From positions 186,001-250,000 of the forward strand of contig JAJFJD010000046.1 of assembly GCA_021774335.1 (NCBI GenBank): a DNA stretch of 64,000 bases, read 5' to 3'. A program made the translations under genes and the position numbers. Positions 1 through 8,064 of the stretch are shown one piece after another. Every line of letters begins with the position of its first letter. Position 1 is the first letter of the stretch. The notes beneath the pieces are model-generated. The model was given only the letters and a program-made list of their open reading frames with translations, made no database searches and had not been told where the DNA came from. The stretch comes from Alphaproteobacteria bacterium. Its GTDB lineage: Bacteria; Pseudomonadota; Alphaproteobacteria; UBA8366.

Positions 1-126
1 CAATTCGAGATGATCCACCTGCCGACAGGATTCCACATGGTGCAACTGCTGCATCCGGCGACCTGCGCCAATCATGTCTTGCGGTTTTGCGCGGCGCATG
101 ACGGGATAACGGCGACCGACGCATGA
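1..126 (+). CDS. C-terminal end of a protein, possibly alpha/beta hydrolase (partial)
   Basis: An open frame enters from the window edge and ends at TGA 124-126, giving 41 residues. It contains a His-rich stretch followed by Leu-His-Pro-Ala and a terminal helix ending near Phe-Cys-Ala-Ala. A His followed by a short 'Pro...Val...Phe' helix is usual at the C-terminus of alpha/beta hydrolases, but too little is present to be sure. Codon use matches the neighbours. The next gene starts 32 bp downstream on the same strand, so the two may share a transcript. Confidence 0.45.
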   Translation, partial: QFEMIHLPTGFHMVQLLHPATCANHVLRFCAAHDGITATDA

Positions 127-158
127 CGCGTCCCTTCCGCAAAATTTGAGGACTGGCG

Positions 159-785
159 ATGGCCAATATCGAATATTTCTACTCTTCCCATTCCGGCTAC
201 GCCTATGTCGGCTCCACCCGGTTCATGGAAATTGCCGCCAAGGCGGGCCGCCGCATTGACCACCGGCCGATGGACCTGCGCGCGGTCGTCGCCGTCACCG
301 GCCCCGGCCCGACGAACGGGCTGACCGAGGGACGGAGAACGTTCTTCTCCGGCCATGTGATCCGGCGTTGGGCGGAGGCCCGGGACGCGGCCATCCTGGA
401 CGAGAGACCGACCCACCACGACCATGAGATCGCACTGTCCAACGGCATGCTGATCGCCGGGCTGCAGCAAGGCATCAATATCGACCAACTAGCCCACGAG
501 ATGCTTCAGGCGCATTGGCGCGACGACGCCGACCTGGACGACCGCGACAGCCTGGCCCGGATCGGGGAAGCCGCCGGCGTGGACCCGGCCCCGTTGCTCG
601 ACGCCGCCATGTCGGGCGAAGTTCAGGCGATCTACCGGAAGAACACCGAGGAGGCGATCGCCCGCTCCGTCTTCGGCTCGCCCACCTATTTCATCGATGG
701 CGATATGTTCTACGGACAGGACAACCTGGAACTGGTCGAGCAGGCGCTCGTTAAACCCTTCAGCCGCACCTGGCCGCCCGCCTGA
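159..785 (+). CDS. DsbA-like 2-hydroxychromene-2-carboxylate isomerase family protein
   Basis: A 208-residue protein of the thioredoxin-fold DsbA/HCCA-isomerase (NahD, kappa-class GST-like) family. The N-terminus has the family strand and the 'SSHSGYAY' segment, where HCCA isomerases carry the conserved Ser-Pro-Tyr-Ala-Tyr active-site loop; the usual Pro is replaced. A long helical insert follows, and near residues 171-185 comes the cis-Pro segment 'FGSPTYFIDGDMFYGQD', the thioredoxin-fold hallmark. There is no CxxC, so disulphide chemistry is unlikely; members isomerise ring-cleavage intermediates using glutathione. Length is normal for the family. The real substrate is unknown; an aromatic-catabolism role is inference from the family only. 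Confidence 0.8.
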   Translation: MANIEYFYSSHSGYAYVGSTRFMEIAAKAGRRIDHRPMDLRAVVAVTGPGPTNGLTEGRRTFFSGHVIRRWAEARDAAILDERPTHHDHEIALSNGMLIAGLQQGINIDQLAHEMLQAHWRDDADLDDRDSLARIGEAAGVDPAPLLDAAMSGEVQAIYRKNTEEAIARSVFGSPTYFIDGDMFYGQDNLELVEQALVKPFSRTWPPA

Positions 786-801
786 CAATGTAAGGCAGCG
801 T

Positions 802-1680
802 TCAACGCTCTTCTGTCTTCCGAAAATAAACCTCGAACGCGTCGATGAAGTTCGCCGCCGGGCGCGGCAAGACACGGCGCGGATCCCAGACGGCTGCGAA
901 CCTCTGCCGCAACGGCCCCGTCTTCGCATGCAGCGGTGCGGTCGGCACCGCCGGGCGGACGATGCCGGAGAGGATCGCCGCACCGATACCGGCGCGCGCG
1001 AGGGCGATTAAACTGTGCGGTGCATCACTCTCCAGCATGATATTCGGGGTGAGGTTCTCCAGCCGGCACGCGGCGTCGAACAGTACCCGCACCTGGAACC
1101 GGCGATCCGGCAACAGCAAGGGCGTGTCGATCAGATCGGCCAGCATGACCGGGGCACCCGCCGTCTGCCCCGCCCGCACCACCAGCAGGTCCATAAAGCC
1201 CATCGGCCGAACACCCAGGCCCGCATCTTGCGCGGGTTCGGACACCAGGCCGACCTGCACGTCGCCACGCGATACGGCATCGACGGTCTCCTGACCGCCA
1301 GCTTGCTGAATCCGCAATTCGACACCCGGCTCCGACGCCATGAATGTGGGCAAGAAACCGGCAAGGTTATTCTCTATCACCTGCGAGCTCGCGCCGATGG
1401 TGAAAAACCCGACCGAGCCATGCGACACCTCCTGCGCCGTATGCGCCAGCGCATTCATCGCCTCCAGCGCCGCCGCCGCCGGACCGACCAGCATGCGGCC
1501 GTCACTGGACAGCCGGATCTGCTTGCCGATCCGGTCGAACAGGGTAACACCGAGTGTTTCCTCCAACGCTGCGATCCGGCGCGACACCGTGGGCTGCGTC
1601 ATGTTCAACTGCACGGCTGCCGCCGATACGCCGCCCGCATCCGCGACGGCGAGGAAACTCTCCAAAAGACGTTGATCCAT
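802..1680 (-). CDS. LysR-family transcriptional regulator
   Basis: A 292-residue LysR-type regulator. Residues 1-60 form the winged helix-turn-helix (MDQRLLESFLAVADAGG, then the recognition region 'MTQPTVSRRIAALEETLG'), followed by a linker helix and a periplasmic-binding-like effector domain to the C-terminus. It is transcribed divergently from the MFS transporter at 1862, with about 180 bp between starts, the classic arrangement for a LysR protein controlling its neighbour. The intergenic region has an ATTG-N8-CAAT palindrome 16 bp from its start codon, a plausible binding site. The effector is not predictable from sequence. Confidence 0.92.
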   Translation of the reverse strand: MDQRLLESFLAVADAGGVSAAAVQLNMTQPTVSRRIAALEETLGVTLFDRIGKQIRLSSDGRMLVGPAAAALEAMNALAHTAQEVSHGSVGFFTIGASSQVIENNLAGFLPTFMASEPGVELRIQQAGGQETVDAVSRGDVQVGLVSEPAQDAGLGVRPMGFMDLLVVRAGQTAGAPVMLADLIDTPLLLPDRRFQVRVLFDAACRLENLTPNIMLESDAPHSLIALARAGIGAAILSGIVRPAVPTAPLHAKTGPLRQRFAAVWDPRRVLPRPAANFIDAFEVYFRKTEER

Positions 1681-1695
1681 CTATGCAGAATACGC

Positions 1696-1711
1696 ATTGA
1701 AATCATGCAAT
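1696..1711. promoter_or_regulatory. Palindrome in LysR/MFS divergent promoter
   Basis: The sequence ATTG-N8-CAAT lies just upstream of the LysR start codon, in the gap to the MFS gene. LysR proteins usually bind interrupted palindromes of this size near their own promoters. A second short inverted repeat (TTCTAAAGAA) follows about 13 bp further on. Binding by the adjacent LysR protein is inference. Confidence 0.35.
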
Positions 1712-1861
1712 CAATTCATTTTCTAAAGAAACGCGAATCGACTAGATTACCGGCCTAGACGTTATTCAACGAAACGGCCGGCCGGGAACGGCGCAGACGG
1801 TTCGGCCATCCAAGTAAATCGCCGCGTTTTTCGGATGGGTGCCTTGGCGCTAACAAAATCC

Positions 1862-3055
1862 ATGACGATTCTTTCCGACCCGGTGCGGCGCAACGTGTTG
1901 TTGCTGGCGATCTGCCAAGCGGTGAGCAGCTCCGGCACCTCGATGCTGGCCGCTGTTGCGGCGCTGGTCGGCTATTCGCTCGTCGACGATAAGTCCTTCG
2001 CGACCTTGCCCTTGGCATTTCAATGGACCGCCACGATGGCGACGACCATCCCCGCAGCACAGTTGATGCGGCGGTTCGGGCGGCGCGCGGGGCTTTCGTT
2101 GGGCGCCGTCATCTTCATGACCGGCGGTGCGCTGGGCGTCTGGTCAATCTGGATTGCCAACTTCTACGTTTTCATCGCGGCCTGCGTCTGCGTCGGGTCG
2201 GCGATGTCCTTCGTCCACTATTACCGTTTCGCCGCGGCCGACTCCGCGCCCGAGGATTTCAAGAGCAAGGCGATATCGCTGGTGCTGGCGGGCGGGATTG
2301 TCGCGGCAGTGATGGGCGGCGAACTCGCGAAACTGAGCGTCGACTGGTTCGAGCCGCTGCTCTACGCAGGCTGCTACGCTACCATCATATTGCTCGGGTT
2401 GGCGGTTCTGATCATCCTGCAAGGCGTCCGCATCCCGACCCTGACCGCCGAACAACGGCGCAGCAGCGGCCGGCCGTTGCTGACGATCGCGCGGCAGCCG
2501 GTCTTCATGGTCGCCGTGCTGGCGAGCGCCCTCAGCTATGCCGCGATGATCATGATCATGACCGCGACGCCGCTGGCGATGCAGGCCTGCGGCTTCGAGT
2601 TTCACGACACGGCAACCGTCATCCAGTGGCATGTGCTGGCGATGTATCTACCGAGCTTCTTCACCGGATCGCTGATTGCGCGGTTCGGCGTGCTGCGGAT
2701 CATCGCGATTGGCGGTGTCCTCGTCAGCGCCAGCCTGGCGACGAATATATCGGGAATCGCCTTTTTGAACTTCTGGGGCGGCCTCGTCCTGATGGGATTG
2801 GGCTGGAACTTCATGTTCGTCGGCGGTAGCACGCTTCTGACCGAGGCCTATACGGTGGAGGAACGCGCCAAGGTGCAAGGCATCAACGACTTCATCGTCT
2901 TTTCAACGACCGCGGCCGCGGCGTTCAGTTCGGGCGCGTTGCAGGGCGAGTTCGGCTGGAGCGCCGTGAACGCCGGCGCCATTCCCGCCATGTGCGTTGC
3001 CCTGTTGGGTGTCGCCTGGATGGCGCTGCACCGCCGCGCGGCCCGAGCGGCCTAA
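1862..3055 (+). CDS. Major facilitator superfamily transporter
   Basis: A 397-residue integral membrane protein with about 12 hydrophobic segments along its whole length, typical of MFS permeases. The loop between segments 2 and 3 has the basic signature (LMRRFGRRAG, about residues 60-70). I take the ATG at 1862 as the start; an in-frame ATG 27 bp upstream would add a short polar leader. It resembles MFS drug or metabolite exporters of the YnfM type rather than sugar transporters, but the substrate is unknown. It is divergent from the LysR gene, which probably controls it, and is followed 49 bp later by the TfdA-type dioxygenase gene with its own strong ribosome binding site. Confidence 0.85.
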   Translation: MTILSDPVRRNVLLLAICQAVSSSGTSMLAAVAALVGYSLVDDKSFATLPLAFQWTATMATTIPAAQLMRRFGRRAGLSLGAVIFMTGGALGVWSIWIANFYVFIAACVCVGSAMSFVHYYRFAAADSAPEDFKSKAISLVLAGGIVAAVMGGELAKLSVDWFEPLLYAGCYATIILLGLAVLIILQGVRIPTLTAEQRRSSGRPLLTIARQPVFMVAVLASALSYAAMIMIMTATPLAMQACGFEFHDTATVIQWHVLAMYLPSFFTGSLIARFGVLRIIAIGGVLVSASLATNISGIAFLNFWGGLVLMGLGWNFMFVGGSTLLTEAYTVEERAKVQGINDFIVFSTTAAAAFSSGALQGEFGWSAVNAGAIPAMCVALLGVAWMALHRRAARAA

Positions 3056-3093
3056 CACCGTTACGAGACCAAGCAAGAACGCGACAATGCGTT

Positions 3094-3100
3094 AAGGAGG
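3094..3100 (+). promoter_or_regulatory. Strong Shine-Dalgarno site
   Basis: AAGGAGG lies 4 bp before the ATG of the dioxygenase at 3105. This near-perfect match to the anti-Shine-Dalgarno sequence fixes that start and suggests strong translation. Confidence 0.7.
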
Positions 3101-3104
3101 AAAC

Positions 3105-3956
3105 ATGGGATATCAATCGATCGATGTAGCGCCGCTGGCCGGTGCAATGGGCGCCGAAATCCACGGCGTGGACCTGGCGTCGGAGCTGACGAACCAGCAG
3201 TTCGACGAGATCCATCAGGCACATCTCGACTACCTGACAATCGTCTTCCGCGACCAGAAGCTGACCCCACCGCAACAGGCGGACTTCGCGCGGCGTTTCG
3301 GCACGCTGGAAATCTATCCCTTCCTCAAGGGCATCGAAGGCGCCCCGGAAGTCGTAGAACTCATCAAAACCGAGGTGGACACCGAAAACTTCGGTGGCGT
3401 CTGGCATTCGGATACGACTTATCAGGAAAAACCGGTCATGGGATCCATGCTGTACGCCCATGAAGTGCCCGACGCCGGCGGCGACACGCTGTACGCTAAT
3501 ATGTACTTAGCGTACGAATCCTTGTCCGACGGCCTGAAGGAACTGCTCGACGGACTCAAAGCACACAACAATTCAGCCCAGCTCTATCGCGGTGGCCGCG
3601 CCAAAAAGATGGAAAAACTGGCCGGAATGAAGGACCAATACAATACCGAATCCGATGTTCTAGAGGCGTTGCACCCGGTCGTTCGTACGCACCCGGAGAC
3701 AGGCCGCAAGGCGCTGTACGTCAACCGGTCTCATACGGAACGGTTCGAGAATATGACGGCGGAAGAAAGCACACCGCTGCTGCATTATCTCTGCGACCAT
3801 TCGATACGGCCGGAATTCACCTGCCGGGTTAAATGGGAGCCCGGGACACTCGCCTTCTGGGACAATCGCTGCACCCAGCATTTCGCCATCAACGACTATC
3901 CCGGCAAGCGCCGCCGCATGCACCGGGTCATCATCGAAGGCGACACGCCGCATTGA
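3105..3956 (+). CDS. TauD/TfdA-family Fe(II)/2-oxoglutarate dioxygenase
   Basis: A 283-residue member of the TauD/TfdA dioxygenase family, normal in length. The N-terminus 'PLAGAMGAEIHGVDL' is the family's opening motif. The iron-binding HxD is in 'VWHSDTTY' (about residue 103) and the distal His in 'RRMHRV' near the C-terminus, with the 2-oxoglutarate-binding Arg in the same region. Known members hydroxylate taurine, 2,4-D, alkyl sulfates or similar small acids. The alpha/beta hydrolase gene follows with overlapping or nearly touching ends, suggesting a two-step catabolic pair. The exact substrate cannot be read from the sequence. Confidence 0.9.
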   Translation: MGYQSIDVAPLAGAMGAEIHGVDLASELTNQQFDEIHQAHLDYLTIVFRDQKLTPPQQADFARRFGTLEIYPFLKGIEGAPEVVELIKTEVDTENFGGVWHSDTTYQEKPVMGSMLYAHEVPDAGGDTLYANMYLAYESLSDGLKELLDGLKAHNNSAQLYRGGRAKKMEKLAGMKDQYNTESDVLEALHPVVRTHPETGRKALYVNRSHTERFENMTAEESTPLLHYLCDHSIRPEFTCRVKWEPGTLAFWDNRCTQHFAINDYPGKRRRMHRVIIEGDTPH

Positions 3957-3970
3957 GCGAAAACGCCGAC

Positions 3971-4726
3971 ATGAATATCCGGGTCGATGGCGACGGGCCG
4001 CCGATCACGCTGATCCACGGAGTCGGGTCCTATCTCGAAAGCTGGGACGGCGTGATCGCGGCGATCGGCGGCGGGTACCGGTTCCTGCGCTACGATCTGC
4101 GTGGCCATGGAGAGTCGCCAAAACTGCCGGGCCCGTACAGCCTCGACAATTTCGTAGACGATCTCTCTTCTTTGCTGGATGCGCAGGGCATCGAAACGAC
4201 TCACTTGGCGGGATTCTCGCTTGGCGGCTTGATCGCGCAGGCTTTTGCCCTCGCCCATCCGGACCGCCTGCGGTCGCTGACGCTGATCAGCACCGTCGCC
4301 GGTCGTACCGACGCCGAAAAAACAGCCGTGCGGCGGAGGGCAGAGACGCTGGCGGAAAAAGGCGCCGGGACACACCTGACCGAAGCGGTCGACCGCTGGT
4401 TCACCGCCGAGTTCATCGCCGCCCGTCCGGACGTGCTTGAGGAACGCCGGCGGCGCAGCCTGAACAACGACCCGGATTGCTATGCCGCCGCCTATCGCGT
4501 GCTAGCGGAATACGACCTTGCCGACCGGCTGCCGGAGATCAAGACGCCGACCCTGGTGATGACCGGCGAGAACGATGTCGGCTCGACACCGCGCATGGCC
4601 GAACTCATCGCCGACCGCGTGCCCGACAGCCGGCTGCACATCTTCCCGCGCCTGAAACACTCGGTGTTGTTGGAAGCGCCGGATCAGGTGGCCGCGCAGA
4701 TGAAGCCGTTTCTGGAAAACGCCTGA
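3971..4726 (+). CDS. Alpha/beta hydrolase, 3-oxoadipate enol-lactonase-like
   Basis: A protein of 251 residues from ATG 3971, or 257 from a TTG at 3953 that overlaps the stop of the upstream dioxygenase gene. It has the oxyanion-hole motif 'LIHGVGS', the nucleophile elbow 'GFSLGG' (G-x-S-x-G), a catalytic Asp in 'MTGENDVGS' and a C-terminal His in 'LKHSVLLE', so the catalytic triad is complete. The pattern 'RYDLRGHGES' is shared with PcaD-type enol-lactonases and other small-molecule hydrolases. It is translationally adjacent to the TfdA-type dioxygenase and probably acts on its product or on a related substrate; this is inference. Confidence 0.85.
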   Translation: MNIRVDGDGPPITLIHGVGSYLESWDGVIAAIGGGYRFLRYDLRGHGESPKLPGPYSLDNFVDDLSSLLDAQGIETTHLAGFSLGGLIAQAFALAHPDRLRSLTLISTVAGRTDAEKTAVRRRAETLAEKGAGTHLTEAVDRWFTAEFIAARPDVLEERRRRSLNNDPDCYAAAYRVLAEYDLADRLPEIKTPTLVMTGENDVGSTPRMAELIADRVPDSRLHIFPRLKHSVLLEAPDQVAAQMKPFLENA

Positions 4727-5461
4727 CTACAGCAGGCGTTCGACCGGCACGCTGCGCACGTCCATCTCGAAATCGAGCCCGACGATCGGCGGCCGCGCGT
4801 AATGCCACGTAAGCCCACCCGGCGTCGCCCCGCGCGCGACAATCTCATCCCCCAGGAAGGAATGCATCTCGTGCACGGTATAGGCCTGGGTCGCGTTCAC
4901 GTCACCCCAGCCGAGCCCAAACGCGCCGAGGCGTTCTTCCATCGACGCCAGCACGGATCGCGCCTTGACCCGCGTCGCGGCAGGCGACGTGTCGTCAGGC
5001 TTTCTCTCCTCTTCGCCCGCCCCCGAAATCACGAAACTCGTCGCGGCCGCCGCCGAATCGCCCGTCGCCGCGGGCACGGTGTAGCTGAAGGCGTGGAAGC
5101 TTGGTTCCGCCGGTGGGTCGATTTCCGGACAAACGTTGGACCGGGCGACCGGGTTCTCCTCGTCCTTGAAAACGCCCCAGCGTTCCAGCGTGCCGACATA
5201 GATCCGATTGAACGCGATGAAACCCTCATCGGTGAAGGGCGCGGGTGAGCGCAACTCGCAGGCACAGAAAGACGTGAAGGGCCGGCCCATCGCGGTCAGA
5301 TGCGCCTCGACCGCTTGAAACCCCTCGGCCAGCGGCACGGGCCGGCGAAAGCGCGCGCGCTCGACGACAAACCCCGGCTCCGCCACGACGCCTCCGGAAT
5401 ATTGGAAGGCGTGCCGGAGATACCGGTATCCGCCCGGTTCGAAGACTACCGTTTCCGCCAT
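4727..5461 (-). CDS. Tandem RidA/YjgF-like protein
   Basis: A 244-residue protein I read as two consecutive RidA-like halves. The first (about 1-135) has the segment 'FIAFNRIYVG' followed by 'NPVARSNV', which matches the RidA region carrying the catalytic Arg (Arg107 here). The second (about 160-244) has 'ASMEERLGAFGLGW', 'ATQAYTV' and a terminal 'EMDVRSV', matching the helix and last strand of RidA but without the Arg. Ordinary RidA enamine/imine deaminases are about 130 residues and trimeric. It converges with the hydrolase gene: the two genes abut at 4726/4727. Related long proteins are usually annotated as hypothetical. The deaminase function is a guess from the fold. Confidence 0.6.
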   Translation of the reverse strand: MAETVVFEPGGYRYLRHAFQYSGGVVAEPGFVVERARFRRPVPLAEGFQAVEAHLTAMGRPFTSFCACELRSPAPFTDEGFIAFNRIYVGTLERWGVFKDEENPVARSNVCPEIDPPAEPSFHAFSYTVPAATGDSAAAATSFVISGAGEEERKPDDTSPAATRVKARSVLASMEERLGAFGLGWGDVNATQAYTVHEMHSFLGDEIVARGATPGGLTWHYARPPIVGLDFEMDVRSVPVERLL

Positions 5462-5578
5462 GGTTCACACTCTCCCGGTTGATTGTTGGACGATTCCCAG
5501 GCTAAACGACGGGGGCGGCTATTCAACCAACTATTGGAAAACCGTTCCACAACACCACGGTTCATCCCAGGACGATCG

Positions 5579-5896
5579 ATGAGCGACCAGCCCATAACCA
5601 CCCTGCCGCATCGCCTCTGGGCCGGTGAGCTCAGCCTGCATGATGCTTTTTGGCATTATGCCGTCTGGTACGGGCTTGCGTTCAATGTCGTGACGAGCGT
5701 GGCCTACCTCATCCTCCACGTTAAGGATGCCAGTCCATGGCTGCTGCTCCCGATCTATTTCCTGCCGCTGCCATACAACCTGTTGGTCCTCGTCGCGGTA
5801 TGGCGCAGCGCCGCCCGCTACGAAGGCGACCGAAAATGGGCGGACTGGGCCCGCTTCATCGTGTCCGCCTGGGTCGTCCTGATGATCGCGACGTAA
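5579..5896 (+). CDS. Small membrane protein of unknown function
   Basis: A 105-residue protein from ATG 5579. The N-terminal polar stretch is followed by 'LWAGELSLHDAFWHYAVWYGLAFN' (given here in parts), and there are about three hydrophobic segments (residues 25-45, 50-70 and 88-105). Charged residues cluster in the 'RSAARYEGDRKWAD' loop. Similar small proteins appear in alphaproteobacteria without a known role. A longer open frame begins at 5483, but its extra part is polar and lacks a ribosome site, so the shorter start is preferred. It converges on the molybdopterin oxidoreductase gene, 3 bp away. Confidence 0.6.
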   Translation: MSDQPITTLPHRLWAGELSLHDAFWHYAVWYGLAFNVVTSVAYLILHVKDASPWLLLPIYFLPLPYNLLVLVAVWRSAARYEGDRKWADWARFIVSAWVVLMIAT

Positions 5897-5899
5897 GAT

Positions 5900-7942
5900 T
5901 TACCCCGCGTAGGCGGCCACCTCGACGCGACAGTCGTTGTAGCAGGCGCCCTCGGCGATATCGGCCTTGTCGAGCGGAGCCAGCGCCGAGACGGTCTGGT
6001 CATTGTCCGTCGTCTTGAACCAAGCGCCCTTCGCCGAACACAGCACGCCCGGCCGGATCGCATCGGTGATGCGCAGCGGCAAATGCACTTCGCCGAGGTC
6101 GTTCCAGACCTTGACCATCGCGCCGTCGTCGAGGCCGCGCGCGGCGGCATCGGCGGGATGCATGTCGAGCTTCGGCGTTTCGTCGCACGCCTTCACCCCG
6201 CCGAAGGTCGACGAGATTCGCCTGTCCGAGGACGGCGTGATCAGCGTCAGCGGATAGTCGTCCTGCAGTTCCGCATAGCGCGGCAACGCCGCACCGTATT
6301 GCCGTTCCAGGTCTTCCGACAGCAGTTCGACCTTGCCGCTCGGCGTCGCCGGGAAGACATTCTTGAACATCACCGGCTCCTCGCCGTCGAACTCCATCCG
6401 GATTGCCGTATCGGTCGGGATTTCGATTGGATTGACGCCCTTGAGCCGGATATCGCCTTCGTCGATTGCCTCGCTCATCAACTCCTTGTCGCTGGCCTTG
6501 AAGATCGGGTCGTCGTAGCCAAAACGGGCCGCCAACCGGCGGAAGATCTCTGTGTTCGGCAGCGACTGTCCATATGGTGGGATCACCGCTTCGGCCCGCT
6601 GCAGATATTGCTGCCCATAGGCGGCATACAGGTCCTCGTGCTCGAAATGAGTCGAGGCCGGCAGCACCACGTCGCAATAGTTCATGCTATCGGTCATCGC
6701 GACCTCTGCCCCGACGACGAACAGGTCCTCGGTCAGCAGCGCGCGCTTCATGCGATTCTGATCCGGATGCACAATCACCGGGTTGTGGTTGTAGATGAAC
6801 AGCGCCTTGACCGGCGGGTCGAGCGAGTCGTCGAGAACATGCTTGCTGACGTCCAGGATGTTCAGCGTCCGCGTCCCCTCGGGGATCAGCTCGGGCCGCT
6901 GCAAGCGCGCCATGGTTTTCGGGAAGGCGTTGCCGGCCGCTGCTTGCAACCCGCCGCCCGGCACGCCGAACTTGCCGGCCAGGGCGGGCAGTGCGCAAAT
7001 CGCGCGGATCGCCGAGCCGCCATTGCGGTTCCGCTCCAGCCCGTTGCCGTAGTTGATCGCCGCAGGGGTGGCTTCGCGGTACCATTTGGCGACCGTCCGG
7101 ATATCCTCCGCCGGCAGGCCACAGATTTCGGCCGCGCGCTCCACCGGATACTCCCGCGCCAGGGCCATGAATTCCTCGAACCCATGCACATGCTTCTCGA
7201 TGAAGGCCTGGTCGAAGCCGCCGGTCTGCTCCAACTCGCAGGCCAGCGCCCAGGCCAGGACCACATCGGTGCCCGGATTGACCGGCAGGAACATGTCGGC
7301 CTGCTCGGCCGACTTGATGCGCTTCGGGTCGATCACCACGACCTTCGAGCCTTTCTTGCGCGCGGCGTTGAGGCGGCGCTGAAGATGCAGGTTCGAGACC
7401 GTCACGTTGTTGCCCCAGACGATGATCGTCTCGGCCAGTTCGATCTGCTCCGGCGGCATGCCGGGAACCAGACCGTAGGTCGCGGCGTAGGCCTCGCTCT
7501 TGATCCCGCCGCAAAGCGGCCGGCGGCTCAGCAGACTCGCGCCCATCTTGTGGAAGAACCGCAGCGACATGGAATCGCAGGAAATCAATCCGTGCGGGCC
7601 GGAATAGTTGAACGGCAGCACGGCCTGCGGGCCATGGGCGTCGATTACGCGCGTCAGTCCCGCATGCACCAGTTCGATCGCCTCGTCCCAGGAGATTTCC
7701 TCAAAGCGGCCTTCACCCTTCGCACCGACACGCTTCATCGGCGTGGTCAGCCGGGTATCGCCATGCACGAATTCGGGATAGTAGCGGCTAACCTTGTTGC
7801 ACAGCACGCCTTCGGTGATCGGGTTGACCCGCGATCCGCGGACCTTGACGACCTTGTCGTCCTCGACCGTGACGGTAAGGCTGCAGGTATCCGGACAATC
7901 CATCGGACACACGCTGGGTTTCTGCAGACTCTGCTCTGACAT
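5900..7942 (-). CDS. Molybdopterin-dependent oxidoreductase (DMSO reductase family)
   Basis: A 680-residue enzyme of the formate dehydrogenase/DMSO reductase superfamily. Cys12, Cys16, Cys20 and Cys48 form a 4Fe-4S motif at the N-terminus. The molybdopterin domain follows, with 'IIVWGNN' and 'KKGSKVVVIDPKR' as the dinucleotide-binding segments, and a C-terminal molydopterin-binding domain from about residue 560. Cys144 in 'PLCGGIKSE' lies where family members place the Mo/W ligand. The start at 7942 is chosen because GGAGGAAAGC directly precedes that ATG; an upstream in-frame ATG at 7954 contains this ribosome site. No twin-arginine signal is present, so the enzyme is cytoplasmic. A MocR-type regulator lies just upstream on the same strand and a repeated motif suggests that it controls this gene. 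Substrate unknown. Confidence 0.88.
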   Translation of the reverse strand: MSEQSLQKPSVCPMDCPDTCSLTVTVEDDKVVKVRGSRVNPITEGVLCNKVSRYYPEFVHGDTRLTTPMKRVGAKGEGRFEEISWDEAIELVHAGLTRVIDAHGPQAVLPFNYSGPHGLISCDSMSLRFFHKMGASLLSRRPLCGGIKSEAYAATYGLVPGMPPEQIELAETIIVWGNNVTVSNLHLQRRLNAARKKGSKVVVIDPKRIKSAEQADMFLPVNPGTDVVLAWALACELEQTGGFDQAFIEKHVHGFEEFMALAREYPVERAAEICGLPAEDIRTVAKWYREATPAAINYGNGLERNRNGGSAIRAICALPALAGKFGVPGGGLQAAAGNAFPKTMARLQRPELIPEGTRTLNILDVSKHVLDDSLDPPVKALFIYNHNPVIVHPDQNRMKRALLTEDLFVVGAEVAMTDSMNYCDVVLPASTHFEHEDLYAAYGQQYLQRAEAVIPPYGQSLPNTEIFRRLAARFGYDDPIFKASDKELMSEAIDEGDIRLKGVNPIEIPTDTAIRMEFDGEEPVMFKNVFPATPSGKVELLSEDLERQYGAALPRYAELQDDYPLTLITPSSDRRISSTFGGVKACDETPKLDMHPADAAARGLDDGAMVKVWNDLGEVHLPLRITDAIRPGVLCSAKGAWFKTTDNDQTVSALAPLDKADIAEGACYNDCRVEVAAYAG

Positions 7943-8001
7943 GCTTTCCTCCATGATCCCGTAAAACGCCGGACCGACCGGACCGGGAGCTTGATGTAAC
8001 G

Positions 8002-8031
8002 GTCAAATTGGTCCCTGAAACAGGGCCAATT
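8002..8031. promoter_or_regulatory. Candidate MocR operator upstream of the molybdoenzyme
   Basis: GTCAAATTGGT at 8002-8012 recurs in inverted orientation at 9608-9618, on the other side of the MocR gene. Here it forms the left arm of a bulged inverted repeat: AATTGGTCCCTG at 8006-8017 pairs with CAGGGCCAATT at 8021-8031. It sits 60 bp before the start of the oxidoreductase gene and 35 bp after the regulator gene, so it could be an operator or a transcript-end hairpin; no T-tract follows it. Confidence 0.45.
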
Positions 8032-8064
8032 GCGATGACCTCACGAGTCCATTAGGACAACTGC

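Noticed and set aside
6083..7939. 618-residue plus-strand reading frame
   Set aside because: Antisense to the molybdopterin oxidoreductase, His/Arg-rich shadow sequence with no domain.
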